From: JBCBST01 sp039819115
GTDB taxonomy: Bacteria; Bacteroidota; Rhodothermia; Balneolales; Balneolaceae
Assembly: GCA_039819115.1 (NCBI GenBank)
Contig: JBCBST010000161.1
Span: 1 to 6,344 of the forward strand
DNA length: 6,344 nt
Reading direction: 5' to 3'
The notes under the pieces are model-generated. The model did no database searches. It was not told the origin of the DNA and saw nothing but the letters and a program-made list of their open reading frames with translations. Each line of letters opens with the position of its first letter. The first letter of the stretch is position 1. Below, in pieces: positions 1 to 5,766 of this stretch. The translations under genes and the position numbers were made by a program.

Positions 1-1511
1 ATGGCTTCTTTAAACTGCTTCCAAACCTTAGATGTTTTCTTCCTGGGAACTGGCCCTATGGCTTTCCAGGTATCCATCAGCTGTTGCATCTGCTTGTGCC
101 CAGCTTCAAAATCGTCCAGGTCGGATAGTTGCTCCGCTTTTTGGATGAGTTGCTGCTTCAGTTCCAGGTTTTTTTGTTCCTGCTCGTGCAGTAATTCAAT
201 ATTCTCGCTTTTTTTCTCATTGAACTGGTCGGTCGCTGCTTTAAACTTATCCCACAGTTCATTTTCTTCTTTCTGAGGAAGATTTCCTGCTTTTTTCCAG
301 GCTTTATGCAAGCGATTCACCCTTCGGGAAGCTTCAGCTAAATCGTCTTCATCGAGTAAGGCCTCGGCTTCGGCCAGAATTTTTTTCTTTTTGGAAAGCG
401 CTCTTTCGACGGACTTTCTAAACTCCTGATCAAACTTAAAGCGGGTTTCATTAAATACATCCTGCGCTTTGTTAAAACGATCCCAAAGAGCCTCGTTCTT
501 CTCAACAGGAACACGCCCTACTTTACGCCATTGTTGTAGTAAATCTTTGAACTGGGTATATAGCGCTTCAAAATCGGCTTCTTCAGTTGCACCTTGCTCG
601 TTCACCCGGTCCATTTTGTCGAGCAGAAGCAGTTTGAGCGTGAGATTCTCTTCTTCTTTTTCCAGTTTCTTTACGAGGCGATCAACTTTATGAGATTCAA
701 ACTCTTCAACCAGCTTTTCAAAGCGCTCATTTAAACTATCTGCTTCTGACTGAGGGATTGGCCTAATGGTTTCCCATTTACGGCTGATCTGCTTTACTTC
801 GCCGGTAGCTGTCCATTTCTCTTCTGCAACGATAGCTGCAAACTGTTTAAGCAATTCTTTTTTTTCGGCCAGATTCACTTCTTTTCTGGCATTCAGTTCC
901 TCATAATAAGCTGATCTCCTCTCTTCAAAGTCTTGTTTCAGCGCTTCATATTTTTCAAGAAGGGATCGTACGTTTTCATCATCCGATTCAGGACCTTCTC
1001 CTATATACAGATTGATGTTGGACAGTTCATTGCTGATGAATGCCCAGTCATTACCCTGTACCAATTCTTCTGCCTTTGCTACCAATTTACCATAATACTG
1101 GGCAGGGTCTGGCTCGTTTTCTTCCTGCTCGTTGGTTTGATCTTCTTCCAACGCTTCTTCTGCAGGCTGGCTGGTATCAACGGTGTCGGCACCTGATTCC
1201 TCTATCTTAACTTCTTCTTCCGTCTGAGATACCTCTTCCGTATCCTGATCTTCGACCGGTTCTTCAGCAGATTCCACGCTTTCCTGAATCGGGGATTCTA
1301 TTTGCTGAGACTCTTCCTCATGAGTACTATCATCATCCTCATTCACAGGCAGACTTTCTTCCATGGGTTCCGGGTGAACGGTCTCTTTCTCTTCTACGGA
1401 ATCTGATACAACCCCGTCGGCATTTTCGACATGATCGGCAGTATCAGATGTACGTTCTGCGTTGGGATCAGATAATTCTGTGGCGGGCTTTTGTTCTTGC
1501 TCCAGGCTCAT
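1..1511 (-). CDS. DUF349 repeat protein with acidic N-terminal region (partial, C-terminus outside window)
   Basis: This frame is open from an ATG at 1511-1509 to the window edge: 503 codons plus two bases, no stop reached. Residues 1-136 are low-complexity and strongly acidic (about 50 Asp/Glu against four Lys/Arg by hand count), so probably disordered. The rest is helical and charged, with a repeated core: Trp, then G/R-x-[VIL]-P, then LW/VW-x-x-F-x-x-A. The Trp residues are W246, W328, W405 and W482, spaced 82, 77 and 77 residues, which fits the roughly 75-residue DUF349 (PF03993) unit. Example cores are WRKVGRVP, WKKAGNLP and WKAIGPVP. The last repeat is cut off by the window. No signal peptide or membrane segment is visible, so it is probably cytoplasmic. 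DUF349 has no agreed function that I can state. The first repeat is the most diverged (WETIRPIP). Identification as a DUF349 protein is firm; its role is unknown. Confidence 0.9.
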   Translation of the reverse strand, partial: MSLEQEQKPATELSDPNAERTSDTADHVENADGVVSDSVEEKETVHPEPMEESLPVNEDDDSTHEEESQQIESPIQESVESAEEPVEDQDTEEVSQTEEEVKIEESGADTVDTSQPAEEALEEDQTNEQEENEPDPAQYYGKLVAKAEELVQGNDWAFISNELSNINLYIGEGPESDDENVRSLLEKYEALKQDFEERRSAYYEELNARKEVNLAEKKELLKQFAAIVAEEKWTATGEVKQISRKWETIRPIPQSEADSLNERFEKLVEEFESHKVDRLVKKLEKEEENLTLKLLLLDKMDRVNEQGATEEADFEALYTQFKDLLQQWRKVGRVPVEKNEALWDRFNKAQDVFNETRFKFDQEFRKSVERALSKKKKILAEAEALLDEDDLAEASRRVNRLHKAWKKAGNLPQKEENELWDKFKAATDQFNEKKSENIELLHEQEQKNLELKQQLIQKAEQLSDLDDFEAGHKQMQQLMDTWKAIGPVPRKKTSKVWKQFKEA

Positions 1512-1566
1512 TGCGCAACCTTCTATCCTGTTGTTCTAAAATGGACAGTTTCATACTGTTAAAACG

Positions 1567-1597
1567 TCAAGATAGTGTTCTAAATAGGATTTGGCAA
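1567..1597 (-). promoter_or_regulatory. Candidate Bacteroidota-type promoter for the DUF349 gene
   Basis: On the minus strand TTG (1597-1595) is followed after 20 nt by TATCTTGA (1574-1567). This resembles the Bacteroidota -33/-7 arrangement TTG-N19..21-TAnnTTTG, although the -7 box matches only four of its six fixed positions. It would start transcription near 1560 and leave a leader of about 50 nt. A 5-bp inverted repeat (acagt 1545-1549, actgt 1555-1559) falls at that position. Support is pattern matching only. Confidence 0.35.
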
Positions 1598-1611
1598 CGC
1601 TGGTAAGATTG

Positions 1612-1627
1612 TTTAACAGCAGTTAAA
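1612..1627 (-). other. Small inverted repeat just after the mscS-like gene
   Basis: A perfect 6-bp inverted repeat TTTAAC / GTTAAA with a 4-nt loop begins about 10 nt after the TAA stop of the mscS-like gene. It is AT-rich and no run of T follows on the transcribed strand, so it is at best a weak terminator candidate. It may instead be chance in an AT-rich gap. Confidence 0.25.
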
Positions 1628-1637
1628 ATGCTGGGGC

Positions 1638-2456
1638 TTAACCGTTTTGATGTATATGTACATCTTGTTGCGGAAATGGGATACTCAGGCCTTCTTTATC
1701 GAAGTTACGATATACTTCTTCGTTCATACGGAAAAATACATCCCAATAGTCCGGAGCATTCACCCATGCTCTGACTGCAAAGTTTACCGAACTATCTGCA
1801 AGCTCGCTTACAGCATAAAAAGGAGCAGGATCTTTGAGTACTCGCTCGTCGGCCTCAAGCAGTCGTTTTAGTACTTCATAGGCTTTGTCTACATCATCAC
1901 CGTAGCCAATTCCAAACGTCCAATCTACACGACGGGTAGACTGTGTGGAATAGTTCGTTAACGAACCTGTGGAAAGAGGGCCATTAGGAATAATGATCGT
2001 TTTATTATCGAGCGAGGTAAGTATGGTCACAAAAATCTGGATTTCGTGCACGACCCCGGAATAGCCCTGCGCATCAATAAAATCGCCTACTTTGAATGGT
2101 TTAAACAACAAAATCATGACACCACCGGCAAAATTCTGGAGGGTGCCCGATAGCGCAAGCCCCACAGCCAATCCAGCGGATGCAAGGATTGCAATGAATG
2201 ATGTCATTTCCACACCCAGCATACCCAGTGCAGAGATGTAGACCATAATCTTCAATCCTACAGATACCAGTGTTCCTAAAAACCCCTGCAGAGATACATC
2301 CACATTACTTTTCCTGAGTACCCTTCTGAACACATTCGCAATAATCTTAACAAGCCAAAGCCCAATAACAAGAACCAGGATCCCCTTTACTAATCCGAGA
2401 CCATACTCTACCGCAAGATCTACTAACATATCTGTATCAAACTGAAAATCGTCCAT
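1638..2456 (-). CDS. MscS-type small-conductance mechanosensitive ion channel
   Basis: The 272-residue product forms an inner-membrane channel that opens under membrane tension to release solutes during hypo-osmotic shock. Length is close to E. coli MscS (286). Hydrophobic segments lie at about residues 19-40 (TM1), 60-82 (TM2) and 86-118 (pore-lining TM3). TM3 carries the family signature GLAVGLALSGTLQN (95-108). By alignment from memory, L96 and L100 match the E. coli pore leucines L105 and L109, and G104 matches the kink residue G113. The Gln next to that kink (E. coli Q112) is Ser (S103) here. The beta domain follows, with FKPFKVGD (118-125) and IPNG (156-159). The cytoplasmic alpha/beta domain ends in PFPQQDVHIH, so the usual C-terminal tail is nearly absent. 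The N-terminus before TM1 is short. The start at 2456 is the natural one; GGAG lies only 2 nt before it. A promoter-like site lies just upstream, so the gene is probably transcribed separately from the GH28 gene. Confidence 0.96.
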   Translation of the reverse strand: MDDFQFDTDMLVDLAVEYGLGLVKGILVLVIGLWLVKIIANVFRRVLRKSNVDVSLQGFLGTLVSVGLKIMVYISALGMLGVEMTSFIAILASAGLAVGLALSGTLQNFAGGVMILLFKPFKVGDFIDAQGYSGVVHEIQIFVTILTSLDNKTIIIPNGPLSTGSLTNYSTQSTRRVDWTFGIGYGDDVDKAYEVLKRLLEADERVLKDPAPFYAVSELADSSVNFAVRAWVNAPDYWDVFFRMNEEVYRNFDKEGLSIPFPQQDVHIHQNG

Positions 2457-2478
2457 ATCTCCATCGTTAAGTTTTACA

Positions 2479-2513
2479 AGTGTAAATGTACACTAAATAA
2501 TAAAACCGCAAAA
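2479..2513 (-). promoter_or_regulatory. Candidate promoter of the mscS-like gene with overlapping palindrome
   Basis: On the minus strand TTTTG (2513-2509) is followed after 18 nt by TACATTTA (2490-2483). This matches the Bacteroidota -7 consensus TAnnTTTG at five of six fixed positions. Transcription would start about 20 nt before the ATG at 2456. The -7 box sits within a perfect 6-bp inverted repeat with a 4-nt loop, AGTGTA / TACACT (2479-2484 and 2489-2494), which could be an operator. This rests on motif matching alone. Confidence 0.45.
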
Positions 2514-2551
2514 GGCGACCTACTTTCTATTAGTGAATGTTAACAGAGCCC

Positions 2552-4000
2552 TTATTCGAAGGAACTCAGACTAATCTCTTTCCCCCCTAGCGTTACATCA
2601 TCAAATACCACATCACTGGAAAATCGGATTGCACCCAGGGAATCTGCACTTTTCACCTGTACCTGCTCGATAAACACATTCCTTATGGGTTCTGCTTCCA
2701 CGCCCACAATGCGGAATAACTCCCCGACTTCACCTGCTTCCAGACTGGACAGGTAAAAATTATTGAACTTGGTTGGAAAGTCGTTCCCCCGATGTCCGTG
2801 ATAATCCATTCGAAAAATAAACAGAGCCTCGCGCGTACTTTCCACATAATTATCGCGCATGTAAATATGCTGTACCTGACCACCACGATCTAAATTCGTT
2901 TTAAAGTTAAGCGCATGTTTACCGTTTGAAATCCTGTTGTTGTAAATGAACACGGAGTCTACCCCTCCACTCATTTCGGAACCGATACAAATCGCATTAA
3001 CCCCACTTATCAGCTCGTTATTACGAATCACAATGTTTTTACTACCCGGTCGGTCCCAGGCATCCTGATCGCGTCCTGCTTTTATAGAAATCGCATCGTC
3101 ACGGGTTTGGATGATGTTATCTTCTATGAGAACATCGGTACAGGAATCCGGATCAATACCATCATCATTTAAGAAATCTCCATAAATGTCGAGCCCCCTG
3201 ATGATCACATTTTCACAAAAAACGGGGTGTACCGTCCAAAATGGACTATGCTCCAGGCGGAGTCCTTCAATAAGCACCTGTTTGGCATGTACCAACTCGA
3301 TTAGTGTTGGGCGCAACCAGTGTTGCTCACCATCTCCAAAGCCATCGTCATTTCCATCTCCATTCTTATCTAGGAAACCATCACCAAAAACCCGTTCTTT
3401 CACGGGTACTTTGTCATTACCCATTTGCCTCAGTCGGGCCTTATCCGGGTTTTGCTTTGCCCTCCAGCTACTCCAGAATTCCAGGGCCTGCCCATTAACC
3501 CTTCCTTTTCCTGTAATCGCAACATTCTCTATTTCATATCCATAGATGAGTGGGGAATAATTATAAGCCATGGTTCCCTCCCATCGTACTTTTACCAGCG
3601 GTGTATAGTCTTCGGGATTCGTACCAAACTTCAGATAGGCGCCTTCCTCAATCTTTAAATGAATGTTACTCCTCAAGTGAACTGGTCCATTACTCAGGTA
3701 ATCTCCCTTAGGAATAACAACCATACCGCCTCCCTGGCCCGCTACCGTCTCAATTGCCTGTTGAATGGCCATACGGCTGTCTTTGGTGGAATCATTTATG
3801 GCTCCAAACTCCGTTATGGTAACCGTACGATCCGGAAACTCCGGGGCTTTTATACGGTTCAGAATGGTATCCAGTTTTTTCCACCCTTCTTCCTGCTCGG
3901 TTCTTGCGGTCTCGACTGTAAACTCCAGGGTAGTTTCCCGGTTCGTACACGTGGTGAGAAAAAGTCCGAGGGTGAGGATACAAACGATCGTTTTCATCAT
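2552..4000 (-). CDS. Glycoside hydrolase family 28-like (polygalacturonase-type) lipoprotein
   Basis: A 482-residue right-handed parallel beta-helix protein of the pectin-degrading GH28 family, expected to hydrolyse galacturonate-type glycosidic bonds. Residues 1-17 are a hydrophobic signal ending in LTTC, so C18 is the likely lipidated cysteine, although Thr at -1 is unusual. The pectate-lyase superfamily opening ITEFGAINDSTKDS starts near residue 62. GH28 motifs follow: NDDGIDPDSC (278-287), RDDAISIKAG (300-309), IGSEMSGGV (339-347) and FKTNLDRGG (366-374). D280, D301 and D302 match the three catalytic aspartates, with the same 21-residue spacing as fungal enzymes. The usual GHG His is Val (V334) and the Arg of RIK is Asn (N365), while K367 stays. 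An EF-hand-like loop (211-224) is inserted before HWLRP. The start codon lies 7 nt after the upstream gene's stop, with no clear ribosome binding site, which suggests one operon. The substrate may differ from polygalacturonate. Confidence 0.88.
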   Translation of the reverse strand: MMKTIVCILTLGLFLTTCTNRETTLEFTVETARTEQEEGWKKLDTILNRIKAPEFPDRTVTITEFGAINDSTKDSRMAIQQAIETVAGQGGGMVVIPKGDYLSNGPVHLRSNIHLKIEEGAYLKFGTNPEDYTPLVKVRWEGTMAYNYSPLIYGYEIENVAITGKGRVNGQALEFWSSWRAKQNPDKARLRQMGNDKVPVKERVFGDGFLDKNGDGNDDGFGDGEQHWLRPTLIELVHAKQVLIEGLRLEHSPFWTVHPVFCENVIIRGLDIYGDFLNDDGIDPDSCTDVLIEDNIIQTRDDAISIKAGRDQDAWDRPGSKNIVIRNNELISGVNAICIGSEMSGGVDSVFIYNNRISNGKHALNFKTNLDRGGQVQHIYMRDNYVESTREALFIFRMDYHGHRGNDFPTKFNNFYLSSLEAGEVGELFRIVGVEAEPIRNVFIEQVQVKSADSLGAIRFSSDVVFDDVTLGGKEISLSSFE

Positions 4001-4007
4001 AGGTTGG

Positions 4008-5261
4008 TCAGATAGAAGTAATTGGTGTTGTATTCAATAGAAAATCGGGATCAAACGTTATTCCCAGCCCCGGAAGAGTGGGTATCTGAATGGTGCCATT
4101 TGCCGGGATTAGCTCTACATCAGATGCAACAGGAACACCGTCATTATTGCCTTTGAACTCCTGATAGGGACCTATGTTAGGCACACAACTTGAAAACTGC
4201 ATCATGTACAGAAACCCCAATGCGCCGCCAGAAATGTGAGGGGTACATGGAATACCCACCAGGTTTGCCATGCGGGCTACCTTGATGGATCGGATCAACC
4301 CGCCAAAGAATAACAAATCGGGCTGTACCACTTGCAGTGTGCCCGATGCCAGCAACCAGATGAAACGACGCATACTTGTTTCTTCCTCTCCCCCTGCAAT
4401 GGGTATTGAAAGAGCCTCAGAAACAGCCCTGGTTTCTTCGTAATGATCGAATGGACAGGGCTCTTCAAAAAAAGCCGTTCCATGCTCTTCTAGCTGCTGC
4501 CCGGTTTCTATGGCTTTTTCGACCGTAAAAGACCCGTTGGCATCCGCATAGATGGTCACCTCATCACCCAATACTTTTCGTACAAGTGGTATCAGAGCGC
4601 GGTCGCGTTTGTCGGAAGCGGAGTTAAAAGCCATGCGTGCCCCCAACCGATACTTTACTGCATGCGCGCCGGATAACCCGATCAATTCCTGCAGATGCTC
4701 GATTTCTTCTTCCGCGGCATTCCCTCGATTACCGCTTGCATAGTAAATGTCAACGGATGTTCTGATTCTCCCTCCTAGTAAATCACTAACCGGAACACCC
4801 GCGTGCTTGCCCAGCAAATCCAGCAAAGCTAGCTCGACGTACGCTACACCCACCCAGAATGCCAGCCCCTGCCATTTGTAGTTTAATTGGTGCACGTATA
4901 AGTTATCCTGTAGTGCTTCCAGTTTCCGGGCATCTTTTCCAATGTAAAAGGGAATAATGCGATTCAGCATGATGGGATAGATATTGCGGATATACTTATC
5001 GCGCATAACCGCATACCCGGATGTACCCTGGATGGAAGTTGCTTTCAAAAAATAGTGTTTTCCACTCTGGTGAATGGTAAGAGACTGAAGAAATACGGAG
5101 TCTTTTACCAATGCAGCCTTCAACACGGGTTGCCTGGCTACACCCTTTAACTGGTCTACCAGGTTGTCTTGGGCATCCTTTATATTAGCTTCCGAAAAAG
5201 GAAGTAATCCCAGGGTGGGGAGCCCTGCCGAGCGTGCGAGAAATTCTTTCCTTGAAATCAT
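4008..5261 (-). CDS. Enolase-superfamily enzyme (mandelate racemase / sugar-acid dehydratase type) with Tat-like leader
   Basis: The 417-residue product belongs to the mandelate racemase/muconate lactonizing family, which abstracts the alpha proton of a carboxylate at a Mg2+ site. Many members dehydrate sugar acids. The N-terminal capping domain includes LLDLLGKHAGVPVSDLLGG (about 148-166). In the barrel, K203-x-R205 (AVKYRL) is on the second strand. The probable metal ligands are D240 (DANG), E266 (FFEEP) and E292 (AGGE). D315 (QPD) and H342 (PHISGG) form the His-Asp dyad, 27 residues apart as in mandelate racemase D270/H297. E368 probably matches E317. The set points to the mandelate racemase subgroup; the substrate cannot be read from the sequence. 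Residues 1-25 begin MISRKEFLARSAGL, a Tat-like leader with RK in place of RR, unusual for this mostly cytosolic family. The gene is followed after 7 nt by the GH28 gene and preceded by a 90-nt gap with inverted repeats. Confidence 0.9.
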   Translation of the reverse strand: MISRKEFLARSAGLPTLGLLPFSEANIKDAQDNLVDQLKGVARQPVLKAALVKDSVFLQSLTIHQSGKHYFLKATSIQGTSGYAVMRDKYIRNIYPIMLNRIIPFYIGKDARKLEALQDNLYVHQLNYKWQGLAFWVGVAYVELALLDLLGKHAGVPVSDLLGGRIRTSVDIYYASGNRGNAAEEEIEHLQELIGLSGAHAVKYRLGARMAFNSASDKRDRALIPLVRKVLGDEVTIYADANGSFTVEKAIETGQQLEEHGTAFFEEPCPFDHYEETRAVSEALSIPIAGGEEETSMRRFIWLLASGTLQVVQPDLLFFGGLIRSIKVARMANLVGIPCTPHISGGALGFLYMMQFSSCVPNIGPYQEFKGNNDGVPVASDVELIPANGTIQIPTLPGLGITFDPDFLLNTTPITSI

Positions 5262-5267
5262 ATTTAC

Positions 5268-5330
5268 CCGGTATCATTCTTTTTGAGAATGAACAGGTTT
5301 TGATTCAGGAAATAAAATCAGGTATACCGG
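5268..5330 (-). promoter_or_regulatory. Nested inverted repeats before the enolase-superfamily gene
   Basis: The gap before the start at 5261 holds three complementary pairs. The outer one is CCGGTAT (5268-5274) with ATACCGG (5324-5330). Inside it lie a 7-bp hairpin with a 5-nt loop, TCATTCT / AGAATGA (5274-5280 and 5286-5292), and a 5-bp pair TGATT / AATCA (5301-5305 and 5316-5320). The outer upstream arm also overlaps the 8-bp palindrome GGTATACC (5321-5328). As RNA this could form a branched leader next to the start codon; as DNA it could hold an operator. No known riboswitch is recognised and no good promoter box is seen here. Confidence 0.4.
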
Positions 5331-5351
5331 AAACGTCTGTTTGGCAGAGCG

Positions 5352-5702
5352 TTATAGCTCGATGTCGTATACTTCTTTTAAGATTGCTTTTGCATTGGCA
5401 TCGCTTCCCTGCATCACACGGTGTTGGAGATTTGTTATGATCTCCGGCTGTGCCTTATCGTAGGCTTCAGCTTTAGCGAGCTTTTCGTTGGGTGTTCGCA
5501 CGATATCATAGATATCGTCGGCACGAACCACACTATAGATGTGGTCTTTATTAAACGCATGCGAGCGGTATTCTTCGTATTTCTTAAATAACTCCGGGAA
5601 ATTATCACTCTCATCCGCTTTGGCGAGCACTTCTACATGCTCCGGACCTTCAGCTGATAATGGAGTTTTACAAAGGAAAAAATAGTTTTGCTGGTAATTC
5701 AT
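5352..5702 (-). CDS. Small protein of unknown function (116 residues)
   Basis: I do not recognise this protein. It starts MNYQQNYFFLCKTPLS and ends AKAILKEVYDIEL. There is no signal peptide or membrane segment, so it is probably cytoplasmic. From about residue 35 it looks largely helical and charged, with aromatic residues (FKKYEEYRSHAF at 39-50, then DIYDIVR at 63-69). Only one cysteine (C11) is present, and no metal-binding or catalytic pattern is evident. The start at 5702 is the only Met before residue 97. The best promoter-like match in the window lies directly upstream, which supports it as a real, expressed gene. It ends 90 nt before the enolase-superfamily gene, in the same direction, so it may share a transcript with that gene, but the two functions cannot be linked from sequence. 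Confidence 0.75.
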   Translation of the reverse strand: MNYQQNYFFLCKTPLSAEGPEHVEVLAKADESDNFPELFKKYEEYRSHAFNKDHIYSVVRADDIYDIVRTPNEKLAKAEAYDKAQPEIITNLQHRVMQGSDANAKAILKEVYDIEL

Positions 5703-5721
5703 ATACGTACGTCGTTTTAAC

Positions 5722-5748
5722 CAAAGATATTAAATCAGACCCTATCAA
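5722..5748 (-). promoter_or_regulatory. Candidate Bacteroidota-type promoter for the 116-residue protein
   Basis: On the minus strand TATCTTTG (5729-5722) is an exact match to the Bacteroidota -7 element TAnnTTTG. A TTG lies 16 nt upstream of it (5748-5746), somewhat closer than the usual 19-21 nt. The -7 box lies about 20 nt before the ATG at 5702, within a 64-bp gap. This is the strongest promoter match in the window, though still only a motif match. Confidence 0.5.
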
Positions 5749-5766
5749 GGATAGTGCAAAGATTCG

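Noticed and set aside
1..276. Plus-strand open frame of 91 codons
   Set aside because: It lies antisense to the DUF349 coding region, whose repeats are clear. Its Ser/Cys/Phe-rich product is what the reverse strand of a Glu/Lys-rich coding sequence gives.
469..1196. Two further plus-strand open frames (469-693 and 933-1196)
   Set aside because: They are also antisense to the DUF349 gene, with no recognisable domain and no promoter-like signal.
2541..2546. GTTAAC palindrome just after the GH28 stop
   Set aside because: It is a 6-bp restriction-site-like palindrome with no stem extension, expected by chance in AT-rich gaps.
3792..3983. Minus-strand open frame of 63 codons in another frame
   Set aside because: It overlaps the N-terminal half of the GH28 gene, and the in-frame signal peptide and beta-helix opening show which frame is real.
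3186..4040. Several overlapping plus-strand open frames
   Set aside because: They are antisense to the GH28 and enolase-superfamily genes, which have conserved catalytic motifs in the minus frame.
5742..5754. Short hairpin CTATC-AAG-GATAG after the SixA-like gene, considered as a terminator
   Set aside because: The stem is only 5 bp with a 3-nt loop and no T run. It also overlaps the -33 element of the next gene.
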